This document shows positions 55,315 through 63,614 of a DNA stretch of 64,000 nucleotides, piece by piece. The notes below the pieces were generated by a model, which was given only the letters and a program-made list of their open reading frames with translations, ran no database searches and was not told the DNA's origin. Position 1 is the first letter of the stretch; each line of letters starts with the position of its first letter. Source of the stretch: a virus. Position numbers and translations under genes: made by a program. The DNA lies in the IMG/VR virus record IMGVR_UViG_3300031758_000040, positions 1 to 64,000 of that record; one strand, written 5' to 3'.

Positions 55315-55869
55315 ATGAAGTACTTAAAACTTTACGAACAGTTTTCTCTACAGAAAAAGAGAGTTGTGAAGGGAGAGTTCTCACCACCTAGGGGAGACTA
55401 TGATGCCATGCATTCCTTTCAGTCCAGAAAGAAGGATGGCTTCGGCGGCAAGATGAACACTCTCGTGAATGAAGCACTGGCAAAGTTTTACAAGGAGCTT
55501 GGAGCAAATCCAGAGATCACCTCAATTAAGATCAACATGGACGATACTAATTGGAAGGTTTCTTGGGAAGTCACCATTGAGGAGAGCAAGGATGGTAAGG
55601 CCTGGGTGGGTCTGACTAGTAGAGGAGGAGCTGGTCGTAAGGATGGAATAAACGGATCAGTTCAACGTGCTGAAAGACAAGCAGTTAAAAAGATCTCTAA
55701 CCTTGCGGCAGAGGTCGGCGACCTTGGTTTAGAATCCAAACGAGTGCTTGACTTTACTTTTCAAGGAAAGGGTGCATTCATTAGACAGATCTTTATAGCT
55801 TACACCCATCCAAAGAAGTTTCCACCGATCAAAAAGACTCAAGGAGAAATAGAGGGTTATCTTTCTTGA
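55315..55869 (+). CDS. Tagged cargo protein, 184 aa
   Basis: MKYLKLYEQFSLQKK is a tag without the final NE. The body is alpha/beta, with a glycine-rich central loop (GLTSRGGAGRKDGINGSV). No family recognised. It converges on the next gene with a short overlap. Confidence 0.72.
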   Translation: MKYLKLYEQFSLQKKRVVKGEFSPPRGDYDAMHSFQSRKKDGFGGKMNTLVNEALAKFYKELGANPEITSIKINMDDTNWKVSWEVTIEESKDGKAWVGLTSRGGAGRKDGINGSVQRAERQAVKKISNLAAEVGDLGLESKRVLDFTFQGKGAFIRQIFIAYTHPKKFPPIKKTQGEIEGYLS

Positions 55870-57377
55870 GAATCTCTCTCAATCGATTCGCCTCTCTCAA
55901 GTATGTCTAGGATCTCTTGTTTTCTCTTCACTGCTCCGGCTACTGCAGGATATTTTGAAGCTCCGAAATAAACGAGGATCTCTTCAAGATCTCCAAAGAT
56001 CTCCTTCGCTCTACTCACTATCCTATTTCTAAAATCAGTAGAAAGGTCGGGAAAGAGCAGGTTGAATAGCTTCGCTGAAAAAGGAGATAACCATCCCTTT
56101 TCCATGAAGAGAGACTGTGTTTCCTGTGGCGAGATGTTTCCTGAAACACGTTCATCGATTATCTCAAGTATCGGACCGATCACTGACTTATCCTCTTCAA
56201 GATTCATTCGAGGATCGTAGCTCGCAAACACTATCGTCTTTAATAGATCTCTAGGAGAGCTTGCGTCCATGTTGAACCCAGTAACGATATCTTTGATGAG
56301 TCCCTCCCGCATGATGGAAGAGTCAACTGCTGTCGCAAGTTCCTCAGGATAACCTAGACCCAAGAGGTGCTGTCTGAAATCATTTGATTTTATGATGCTT
56401 AAGTCGTTCTTATCGTGTGAATGGGTGACTCTCTTGTCCTTAGTCACTGTAGTACCAGTGATGTGTAGAGGATCTGTCGGTTTCTTGTTGAAGTTAAAGA
56501 TGTTTATTTGTAAACGATCCTTTTGACCACCGTACGATCCCCAAGATCCACGGTTGATACACCAGTTAGCGATGGAACAAAGATCCTTTTGAGCCTTTTC
56601 AGTACGAATTCCTAGAACCATGTACCCATTCTTTAGGTAGAGTAGTCCAGCTTCAGGTATGAGATCCTTTAGCTGTTCCATCTTTGATACAACATCTGAT
56701 GAGGCGACTCCATCCGCAAAGCTCTCCACCCATTCTAAATATTCTTCAGCTGATTTATCTGCGAATGACTTTACTTTCTTAAGAAGACTGATCTTATTAT
56801 TCGTCTCTCTGCCAGTCTCCTCATCAATGAAGTTTCCGACTTTAGCATCGATATCGTCAATGATCTTTGCAGACTTTATCAGTCTGTCCTGGTCACGGTC
56901 ACTCAACATTCTTAATCGGCGACGCAGGTCTCCTGGAGTGTCGTCAATGATCCATCGGCTCCTTTTCTTTACTTCTATTGAGTCAAATGCGTCCATCAGT
57001 GCCTCGAAACTATCTACTCCGTTTACTTGAGCCTGTTTCGCATACTCTTCGATCGGCATCGGCAGAGTATTTAACACAGCAGAATACTGCTTGATCTTCT
57101 CTAGAAGGTTAGCCAACTGATTCATTCGAACGTTATGCTCAAACCTAAAAAGAACAAAGGGATATACGTATCCGTCCTTGCCCTTTAGCATCGTTAGGAT
57201 CGCTTGATAGTCTTTATTATTACGTAAGATCTCTCCCTGCTCCTCTTTGGGAATCTCAGAGATGGGAACGTTCATCTTGTCAGAATAACTTTTAAGAAGA
57301 TATCCCTTCGCTGCCTGGATGTTTTCGTCCATTCTAGGTTGGTCTGTAAAAGAATTAAATGAAAGTAAGTGACTCAT
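55857..57377 (-). CDS. Large tagged late protein, 506 aa
   Basis: The tag region MSHLLSFNSFTDQPRMDEN precedes a long helical protein. Residues about 265-340 (WCINRGSWGSYGGQ..THSHDKNDLSI) form a distinct Cys/Trp/His-containing domain that also appears, from memory, in other large-phage virion proteins. Enzymatic function is possible but not identified. Confidence 0.76.
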   Translation of the reverse strand: MSHLLSFNSFTDQPRMDENIQAAKGYLLKSYSDKMNVPISEIPKEEQGEILRNNKDYQAILTMLKGKDGYVYPFVLFRFEHNVRMNQLANLLEKIKQYSAVLNTLPMPIEEYAKQAQVNGVDSFEALMDAFDSIEVKKRSRWIIDDTPGDLRRRLRMLSDRDQDRLIKSAKIIDDIDAKVGNFIDEETGRETNNKISLLKKVKSFADKSAEEYLEWVESFADGVASSDVVSKMEQLKDLIPEAGLLYLKNGYMVLGIRTEKAQKDLCSIANWCINRGSWGSYGGQKDRLQINIFNFNKKPTDPLHITGTTVTKDKRVTHSHDKNDLSIIKSNDFRQHLLGLGYPEELATAVDSSIMREGLIKDIVTGFNMDASSPRDLLKTIVFASYDPRMNLEEDKSVIGPILEIIDERVSGNISPQETQSLFMEKGWLSPFSAKLFNLLFPDLSTDFRNRIVSRAKEIFGDLEEILVYFGASKYPAVAGAVKRKQEILDILERGESIERDSQER

Positions 57378-57403
57378 CTTTTATTGATCGTATTTTTATA
57401 GAT

Positions 57404-57412
57404 TTATTTATC
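57404..57412 (-). promoter_or_regulatory. Late promoter (leftward)
   Basis: GATAAATAA on the minus strand, 26 bases before the 57377 start; back to back with the rightward promoter at 57428. Confidence 0.58.
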
Positions 57413-57427
57413 TTTACCTAATATAAG

Positions 57428-57436
57428 AATAAATAA
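57428..57436 (+). promoter_or_regulatory. Late promoter AATAAATAA
   Basis: 22 bases before the gene at 57459. Confidence 0.55.
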
Positions 57437-57458
57437 CTAAAATAACTTTGTTCTCATC

Positions 57459-57731
57459 ATGAGGAAGTACATCAAATCAATCAACGAAAGGTTAGCGATG
57501 GCAGAACCTGCGATCAAGCCTAAGACTCCTACTGCACCACCGGATGAAGAGAAGGGAAAGAGACCATGGAGGCCTATTCCTACTAAGAGACCTAGCGAAA
57601 GAGAGAAAACCAAGCCTCAGTTCGCATACGAAGAGATGATTGACATGTTCTTTAACGAGCTTAACGCAATAAAGGACACTCCAGAAGGAATGAAAATGAT
57701 TCAAAAACTACACGACAAATATGTTAAATAA
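57459..57731 (+). CDS. Tagged cargo protein, 90 aa
   Basis: MRKYIKSINERLAMAEP carries a short tag with INE. A basic, proline-rich linker (about 20-55) joins it to a C-terminal helical segment. Overlaps the next gene by 11 bases. Confidence 0.74.
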   Translation: MRKYIKSINERLAMAEPAIKPKTPTAPPDEEKGKRPWRPIPTKRPSEREKTKPQFAYEEMIDMFFNELNAIKDTPEGMKMIQKLHDKYVK

Positions 57732-59187
57732 TTTCGAAGACTATATCAATGAGGCTTCCCTTAGAGGAAACATCGGAATTCCAGGAGAAGGAGAGTCCAA
57801 TGATCCTTCATGGTTAGCGAAGGTCAAAGCGGAAAAGGATCCTAAAATGGCAAGATTTGCCATGGAAAATCGTGAAGACCTTAGTAATTTCATGGGGCTT
57901 ATTGGCAAATCAAAAGCACTTCAATCAGGGCACGAGGACGCGTTATCTGACCTGACTGTTTCTTCATTTAGATTCATATTCAAGGGTCTGCTTGATGATG
58001 TTGAATTCGATTTTAAGATAGGTGATGAGGCACGATCAATGGGATCAATGACTCCAGAGGAACCTGAACAGCCTAACGTCGAGGAAATCGTTAATCGTAA
58101 GATAATTAATGAGATCCACAAGAGAAAGATCTTAAAGACGCTTCAGCAGGGAATGGGATTGAATTCTAAAGCGATTCTAAATCTACCTATGTTCAAGTCT
58201 GGAATCAAGACAATACTAGGAAAAACCGACGGTGAAGAATATCTTAAGCTCTTGAATAAGATCTCAGCAGTGGCTCAATTCAATGATTGGAGATTACCAG
58301 ATAACCAGATAAAGACCTACTTGAAGATGTCTGGAGCTGGGGTCAATATGATTGATTTTGGAGATAAAAAGCCAGACGAAGACGCAGCTAAGAAGATGTT
58401 AGACGATCTTGAAAAAGGAAAGGACTTTACTGAAAGCGACTCAGCTGAAGAGTTAATGGCAGACCTTGAGATGAAGATATTTGCTAGGGGAGTTGATCTC
58501 TCAGTTCTTATCCATGAAGCGATCAAAGCAGTCTACGTTCTTCCAGTACAGCTAAGCACTGAGCACCTTTCAGAAGATGAGGCAGAACAGGTGATAATGA
58601 ACACTGATACTCTACTTGATGAAGCTGAAGAGTTTAAGTACGGCACTGACATGCAGAACGATTTTCGTAAAGCAATCAACTCTCATCCGGAAGTTGAAGA
58701 GAGGTTTTCTAGCTATCGACGCGAAATGGACCGAGAAACAGGAGAGAATGTCGATTCGATATGGAATGACCTCGCGGCAGAGGAACAACGTCTCTATTGG
58801 ATGGTATTTGGAATGCTTGCAACGACTGGTAAAGATGACCCTAAGGAAATGCTTAAGATTGTATATGCAATCTTGATGAATGATAAATCAGGTATCGAAA
58901 GATTATTTTATCCCATAATTGAAGAAGCACTAGCCAACCTTGAAGCACAGTCTAAATATGGTGACCAATCTAAAGAGGAGGAACCTCGATACGAGATGCC
59001 GACTCAAGAGGTTGAGCCGGATGTTGAGCCGGATGTTGAAAGCGAGATGAGCCAGGACGAGATACAAGATGCGATCATTGATGCCTATTTGAAAGGAGAC
59101 ATTGATAAAGCTGATCGATTACGTAAGAAGTACTTGGGAGAGGGACTAAACGTGTCCTTTAGCGCTTGGCTTAGACTCAATAGCTAA
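57721..59187 (+). CDS. Large tagged late protein, 488 aa
   Basis: MLNNFEDYINEASLRGN is a clear tag copy. The protein is mostly acidic helices, with tandem VEPDVEPDVES near residue 430. Coupled to the preceding small tagged gene. Likely an abundant internal or scaffold-like protein; no family recognised. Confidence 0.78.
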   Translation: MLNNFEDYINEASLRGNIGIPGEGESNDPSWLAKVKAEKDPKMARFAMENREDLSNFMGLIGKSKALQSGHEDALSDLTVSSFRFIFKGLLDDVEFDFKIGDEARSMGSMTPEEPEQPNVEEIVNRKIINEIHKRKILKTLQQGMGLNSKAILNLPMFKSGIKTILGKTDGEEYLKLLNKISAVAQFNDWRLPDNQIKTYLKMSGAGVNMIDFGDKKPDEDAAKKMLDDLEKGKDFTESDSAEELMADLEMKIFARGVDLSVLIHEAIKAVYVLPVQLSTEHLSEDEAEQVIMNTDTLLDEAEEFKYGTDMQNDFRKAINSHPEVEERFSSYRREMDRETGENVDSIWNDLAAEEQRLYWMVFGMLATTGKDDPKEMLKIVYAILMNDKSGIERLFYPIIEEALANLEAQSKYGDQSKEEEPRYEMPTQEVEPDVEPDVESEMSQDEIQDAIIDAYLKGDIDKADRLRKKYLGEGLNVSFSAWLRLNS

Positions 59188-59327
59188 CAATGCCAACTTT
59201 AAAGAAGCTAGGAAGGACTCATAAGCTTGGACCTAGGGATCAGAAATAGCAGATAAACTAGAGAGCAGTAACCTCCTAACCCAAAAACTTTTACCTAAAT
59301 TAGAGTAAATATCAATAGAGCCTGACA

Positions 59328-59402
59328 CTCCAGTCGGCATCAAGTCCTAGTGGCTTTTGAGTGGGTTGACCCACGATGATGTCGGCTTTAAAAAAACAGG
59401 TA
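59328..59402 (+). promoter_or_regulatory. Structured 5' leader
   Basis: CGGCATCA pairs with TGATGTCG (one G-U) around a nested GTGGG-TTGA-CCCAC hairpin, ending in TTTAAAAAAA just before the 59407 start. The 219-base gap 59188-59406 shows no late promoter; this structure may mark RNA processing or translational control. Confidence 0.4.
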
Positions 59403-59406
59403 AATT

Positions 59407-60165
59407 ATGAATTACACATCAATTAAAGGGGACTCACTGTCTCCTACTGCACACATTGCAGTGAACAGAAATCGTATGAAACAATACGATAACAAAGTCT
59501 ATCTTAAAGACGGGACTCACTTTGAGATAGAGCTTTACAATCCCAAAAAATCAAAGGTGCTTGCCAAGATCTACATCGATGAAAAACTTATTTCATCGAC
59601 TGGAATCGTGGTGAAACCTGGCCAGAGAGTCTTTTTAGAAAGATGGATCGATGAGCCAAAAAAGTTTATCTTTGAGACTTATGAAGTCGAGAACTCAGCT
59701 GAATCGAAGGAGGCAACTAGAGAAAACGGTAGAGTAAAAATAGAGTTTTATGATGAATTCATCAAGCTGACAGGTGGGTTCAATACTACTTGGACGCATG
59801 ACTCATATCCTCCATTCGGCGGATCAACAGTCAACACAGTCTACTATTCTAATTCTAATCCTACTTTAGGTTTTTCACTGAACGATGTCATTGGGGCAAA
59901 CTCGTCAATGGTCACCTCTTCAATGCCGATCGCAGGATCCCTTGAGACTGGCCGAACTGAGAAGGGAGAGTCTTCTGACCAAGAATTCGGTCAGGACAAC
60001 TCAGAATATAATTTCTGGGCAAGCAATTCAGTCTTTATCAGGATCTTGCCAGAGTCCAAAAAACCAGTCGATCTTAAAGAGATTAGAAACTACTGCACTG
60101 ATTGCGGCTCGCGTCTTAAAAAATCCAGCTGGAAGTTCTGCCCTAACTGCGGAACTAAAGTATAA
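59407..60165 (+). CDS. Zinc-ribbon-ended protein, 252 aa
   Basis: The N-terminal 200 residues are strand-rich with a poorly ordered S/G/N stretch. The end is a double-CxxC zinc ribbon: YCTDCGSRLKKSS..FCPNCGTKV. Function unknown. Confidence 0.75.
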   Translation: MNYTSIKGDSLSPTAHIAVNRNRMKQYDNKVYLKDGTHFEIELYNPKKSKVLAKIYIDEKLISSTGIVVKPGQRVFLERWIDEPKKFIFETYEVENSAESKEATRENGRVKIEFYDEFIKLTGGFNTTWTHDSYPPFGGSTVNTVYYSNSNPTLGFSLNDVIGANSSMVTSSMPIAGSLETGRTEKGESSDQEFGQDNSEYNFWASNSVFIRILPESKKPVDLKEIRNYCTDCGSRLKKSSWKFCPNCGTKV

Positions 60166-60187
60166 ATTTTGCCCGTCAGGCTCTAGG

Positions 60188-60215
60188 AAAAGGACTCTTG
60201 CTGAGTCCTTTTTTA
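60188..60215 (+). terminator. Rho-independent terminator
   Basis: AAGGACTC-ttgct-GAGTCCTT followed by T run. Confidence 0.85.
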
Positions 60216-60226
60216 TTTTAGTTTAA

Positions 60227-60235
60227 GATAAATAA
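60227..60235 (+). promoter_or_regulatory. Late promoter GATAAATAA
   Basis: 15 bases before the gene at 60251. Confidence 0.6.
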
Positions 60236-60250
60236 TAAAAAACTTTCAAA

Positions 60251-60577
60251 ATGGCAAAATTTAATACTATCCATGTTTTTGGATTTGGGGATGTTCAGCT
60301 TATCGGAGAGAAAAAAGGTACAATAAAAGCTGACACCATGACTAAACTTACTGCTCTAGTTGACCATGTCAAGACTTTTAAACCTGAAGATGTGACTCTT
60401 ACTGACTATCATGTTATCCACATCTTTAATGGAGAGTCAGTTCGATATTTAGGAGTTAGAGCAGAGGATACTACTGCTGAGACTTCATTTTTAGTTAAGA
60501 TCTCAGAAGTGGACGCAACGATTCTTGAGGAATTCATAGCAGAACTGGAAGCAGCTATCCCAGTAGAAGCACAATAA
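60251..60577 (+). CDS. Small late protein, 108 aa
   Basis: Strand-helix protein without tag (AKFNTIHVFGFGDVQLIGE). It has its own promoter and strong terminator, as expected for an abundant structural or decoration protein. Unknown family. Confidence 0.72.
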   Translation: MAKFNTIHVFGFGDVQLIGEKKGTIKADTMTKLTALVDHVKTFKPEDVTLTDYHVIHIFNGESVRYLGVRAEDTTAETSFLVKISEVDATILEEFIAELEAAIPVEAQ

Positions 60578-60603
60578 TTTTACAATTACAAATAAATTTA
60601 ATG

Positions 60604-60632
60604 AAAAAGGATCTCCAATGAGATCCTTTTTG
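60604..60632 (+). terminator. Rho-independent terminator
   Basis: AAAAAGGATCTC-caat-GAGATCCTTTTT. Confidence 0.85.
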
Positions 60633-60636
60633 CTTT

Positions 60637-60645
60637 TATAAATAA
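60637..60645 (+). promoter_or_regulatory. Late promoter TATAAATAA
   Basis: 22 bases before the gene at 60668. Confidence 0.58.
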
Positions 60646-60667
60646 AAGTAGATAACACGCTTTTATT

Positions 60668-61294
60668 ATGTCGAATCACCTATTACACAAAGGATTCCTA
60701 GCTCAGAGACAAAGGAATCAGATCCTAAACTTCGTTAATTCTTTAAGGTCTGATGGAGACTTAACTAATCCTCATCTTAAAGAGCTCATAGGAAAGCTAA
60801 ATGGCTTTTCTTGCATGTTTGACCTGAGTCAGAATGAGATCTCGGGCAAGATCTCCCAATACCAAGCTGGGGGTGCAGTCGTCCAGACAGAGATACCTAA
60901 TGTTTTTCGCGACATCGCTGAGAGTGTCTGCAAAGAAGTAGGGATTCCAAACAAGAATTCCTTCTTGCAGATAGTTGACATGGACGAGGGAGGAACTATT
61001 GGAGCGCACTATGATGCCGGCTTTGACGGACTCATAAACTATAAGTGTAACGTGAGTGTGCTCTCAGGACCCTACGAGTTCGCAATAGAGAAGGAGATAG
61101 TAAACGTTGAAGAGACTGATCTCTATTGTTTTGAAGCCAGTCTATACAAGCACTGGACACCAAATCCTTTTAAGAGTAGAAGAGTGCTGCTTAGTTTTGG
61201 ATTCATGTTAGAGTACGAGGAGTTGGGACGAAGTAAGTCGGATCCTAGAATTAGGCTAAGCGAACGAATACAGCGACACTTTCAGGATAAATAA
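60668..61294 (+). CDS. 2-oxoglutarate/Fe(II) oxygenase-like protein
   Basis: 208 residues with H114-Y-D116 in IGAHYD, H162 in YKHWTPN and R172 in SRRVLLSFGF, the ordered metal and co-substrate residues of the superfamily. No tag. It is distinct from the oxygenase at 21444 but probably from the same broad family. Late expression suggests a virion or late nucleic-acid substrate. Confidence 0.8.
   Translation: MSNHLLHKGFLAQRQRNQILNFVNSLRSDGDLTNPHLKELIGKLNGFSCMFDLSQNEISGKISQYQAGGAVVQTEIPNVFRDIAESVCKEVGIPNKNSFLQIVDMDEGGTIGAHYDAGFDGLINYKCNVSVLSGPYEFAIEKEIVNVEETDLYCFEASLYKHWTPNPFKSRRVLLSFGFMLEYEELGRSKSDPRIRLSERIQRHFQDK
61286..61294 (+). promoter_or_regulatory. Late promoter GATAAATAA
   Basis: Overlaps the stop codon of the previous gene, 20 bases before 61315. 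Confidence 0.6.
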
Positions 61295-61314
61295 CTAAAA
61301 TAAACTTAGATAGA

Positions 61315-62238
61315 ATGTCATTCATCAATTGGGGAAACGAGACGCCCGAACAAAGAGCTCTTCGCGCAAAGCTAGAACAGGATGCTCTATTTGAGCAAGC
61401 AATAAGAATCAAGATGCAGTCACAAGGCGGAGTTGGCGCAGCAGGTAGCGGCGGCGGATATGATCCATTGGAGGGACTATTTGGAGTCTCATTCGATGGT
61501 CTAATATACACAGTAGACCGAACTGAAGCCAATTGGCCATTCAACTTCGAGAATTTTCCTGATCTGACCGTAATCACCCTAAACACAGACGATGATCGTT
61601 TATACGCAGCGGTTGATTTTGGTGGAGAAGTATATTTCATACGAATCGACAAGGAGACCAGAGAGTTTACCTTCTTTGATAATAACATCAACGATTATGC
61701 GACAAAGGGAGCAAGCTCTCTGTATTATGAAGGTAATGGGAGTTTTATCTATCTAGATAACGGTTTCAAGAAGACTGGAGTGTCTAGCATCATTAGAGTG
61801 ACACTGAACGAATTAGCCGAAACGGTCGATGTGACTGAAGTATCTGAAGTCGATGACGGCGTGACAGGTTACCTACTTAGAAACCTCTTTCTGTATGATG
61901 GAACTCCATGGGCGATAGCGTATGCTGGGCCAGATATAATCATAGGGCCTTTTGATATAGATGCAGGCGACTTTATCTATTCTAACATACTCGTTCCTTC
62001 TCCTAGTGAGACTAGAGTGGAGTTGATACTTGGAGTATTCAGCACAGTCGAGCACAGAGGCACAGTTTACTCTGCGATAGTGTTTGCAGACTCTGAACTA
62101 GATGGAGATCCTAACCTTGGACTCTTTAAGGTGGATACTGAGACGGGCGGAGCTCTTGCGCCGTATTATGTCTCATACATAAAGAACCTGAACCTTGAGA
62201 GTCAAGGTACATCGATACTATCGCTATTTAGCTACTAA
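61315..62238 (+). CDS. MSFINWG-family protein, propeller-like C terminus
   Basis: 307 residues: the MSFINWG anchor (about 1-45, almost identical to 19725), a glycine hinge and some 250 residues of repeated four-strand patterns (GVSFDGLIYTVDRTEA, LYAAVDFGGEVYFIRID, FKVDTETGG) typical of a beta-propeller. Likely surface-exposed binding protein. Confidence 0.8.
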   Translation: MSFINWGNETPEQRALRAKLEQDALFEQAIRIKMQSQGGVGAAGSGGGYDPLEGLFGVSFDGLIYTVDRTEANWPFNFENFPDLTVITLNTDDDRLYAAVDFGGEVYFIRIDKETREFTFFDNNINDYATKGASSLYYEGNGSFIYLDNGFKKTGVSSIIRVTLNELAETVDVTEVSEVDDGVTGYLLRNLFLYDGTPWAIAYAGPDIIIGPFDIDAGDFIYSNILVPSPSETRVELILGVFSTVEHRGTVYSAIVFADSELDGDPNLGLFKVDTETGGALAPYYVSYIKNLNLESQGTSILSLFSY

Positions 62239-62254
62239 AAAAAATATTAAGTAT

Positions 62255-62584
62255 ATGAGACTATGCATACTATGTGAAAATGAGAATGTAGTTGAAGCTA
62301 GAAAGAGATCAGCTGGTGTCTTGCCTAAACGCGAATCAGCAGACCGCATCATTGAGTTGAAGAAAAAGAAAGACCCTGAGTTTTCAGTAGACCATTTAAC
62401 TATTCCCTTGTCTGAGACAGGAGAGCTTCCTGCGACTCACTGGTTCTGCTTTGTTAATGTAAACGAGACCACTTATCAAGAAATGCTAGCATCACAGTTA
62501 CACACAATCATCGAAGAGGCAGTTCCTTCTGAGTTTTTAGAGAGACACGGTCTCAAGAAGATAAAAACATTTGGGCCCAAATAA
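62255..62584 (+). CDS. Hypothetical late protein, 109 aa
   Basis: N-terminal CILCENENVV gives a possible CxxC; the rest is alpha/beta. Start set at 62255, 16 bases after the MSFINWG stop. Confidence 0.65.
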   Translation: MRLCILCENENVVEARKRSAGVLPKRESADRIIELKKKKDPEFSVDHLTIPLSETGELPATHWFCFVNVNETTYQEMLASQLHTIIEEAVPSEFLERHGLKKIKTFGPK

Positions 62585-62587
62585 GAC

Positions 62588-63289
62588 ATGAAATACTTAG
62601 TATCTTATCCTATCTGGGAGAGCATTGACTCTCTAAAGAAACTTGAAGAGAAGGAGCAGGCGATCCTGTTCACTGACGTTAAGTCAAGCTCTAAGCTTTG
62701 GAAGCTACATCAGTCTGGCATGTTCAATGCTCTTGAAGAGCACAATAAGCGAATGACAAAGGTGGTCACAAAGTTCAAGGGCATGATCGTAAAGACTATC
62801 GGTGATAGTTACATGGTCAGCTTCGAGGGCAAGGACTCCTTACTAAGAGCGGTAGAGGCAGGCATGGAGATACAGGAGGACCTTAAGAATAACCCTATCA
62901 AGATTAAGGATAAGAACATGACGATTCGACTTGGGATCTGCTGGGGACCTCTATATAAAAAGCAGACAGACATCCAAGGTAAAAAACTATGGGACTTCTT
63001 CGGTAACACGGTAAACACTGCTTCTCGAATGGAGTCGACTGTTTCTGAACCTGGAAACGTGACCTTTAGCTTTACTGAAGCTCTACCTAAAGAGGAGGAG
63101 AAAAGGATAGAGGATCTAGTTTCTAAGAAGAGTCGTAAATTAGAGATCATTGACTATCAGCAGAGATGTTATGAGGGTAAACGTAGAAGAAGCGGTAGAC
63201 TTCTTTCAGAATTACAGTTACACTCTTGCGAACCTCTAAGAAACCTAAAGGGAGTGGCAAAAACGACTGCATATAAAATAAAGATTTAA
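62588..63289 (+). CDS. Tagged class III nucleotidyl cyclase
   Basis: After the tag MKYLVSYPIWESID comes a complete class III catalytic domain: first metal aspartate D30 in FTDVKSSSKL, second D73 in KTIGDSYMVSFE, and transition-state residues N143 and R147 in GNTVNTASRM. The purine-selecting pair is K69 and D136, as in adenylyl cyclases, not the E/C pair of guanylyl cyclases, so ATP to cAMP is predicted. A C-terminal basic tail of about 40 residues is unique. The tag suggests delivery with the virion. Confidence 0.9.
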   Translation: MKYLVSYPIWESIDSLKKLEEKEQAILFTDVKSSSKLWKLHQSGMFNALEEHNKRMTKVVTKFKGMIVKTIGDSYMVSFEGKDSLLRAVEAGMEIQEDLKNNPIKIKDKNMTIRLGICWGPLYKKQTDIQGKKLWDFFGNTVNTASRMESTVSEPGNVTFSFTEALPKEEEKRIEDLVSKKSRKLEIIDYQQRCYEGKRRRSGRLLSELQLHSCEPLRNLKGVAKTTAYKIKI

Positions 63290-63291
63290 TA

Positions 63292-63612
63292 GTGAAACAC
63301 GTTGTGCTATACGAAAGCTGGATGAGAGAAGAAGTCATAGTCCTTACATCGAGACAGGGAAGAACTATTACAATTAAGATGACTCACGGAAAGATTGAGG
63401 AAATTGATAACGAGTCTGGAGTAAGGTTTCCCTTTGTGACAGGTCAACCCTTTACCATATTCATGAAGAATTGGGCATGTCGCAACGGATTCAAGTGGAA
63501 TGGTGAGAATGCTTGTGATCCAGGAGAGGACAAGATCTTTGGAGTCAAGAAGAAATTCATACCGAAGGGTCATGAATGGAGACAGATCTTTCCAGGAAAG
63601 TTTAGAGACTAG
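63292..63612 (+). CDS. Tagged cargo protein, 106 aa
   Basis: GTG start two bases after the cyclase stop gives MKHVVLYESWMREE, a tag variant. The body is a small strand-rich domain with two cysteines. Its coupling to the cyclase makes it a candidate partner. Confidence 0.72.
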   Translation: MKHVVLYESWMREEVIVLTSRQGRTITIKMTHGKIEEIDNESGVRFPFVTGQPFTIFMKNWACRNGFKWNGENACDPGEDKIFGVKKKFIPKGHEWRQIFPGKFRD

Positions 63613-63614
63613 TC

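Noticed and set aside
59190-59249. Possible 19-codon gene MPTLKKLGRTHKLGPRDQK
   Set aside because: Too short and without promoter; it follows the tagged gene by two bases and could be coupled, but nothing else supports it.
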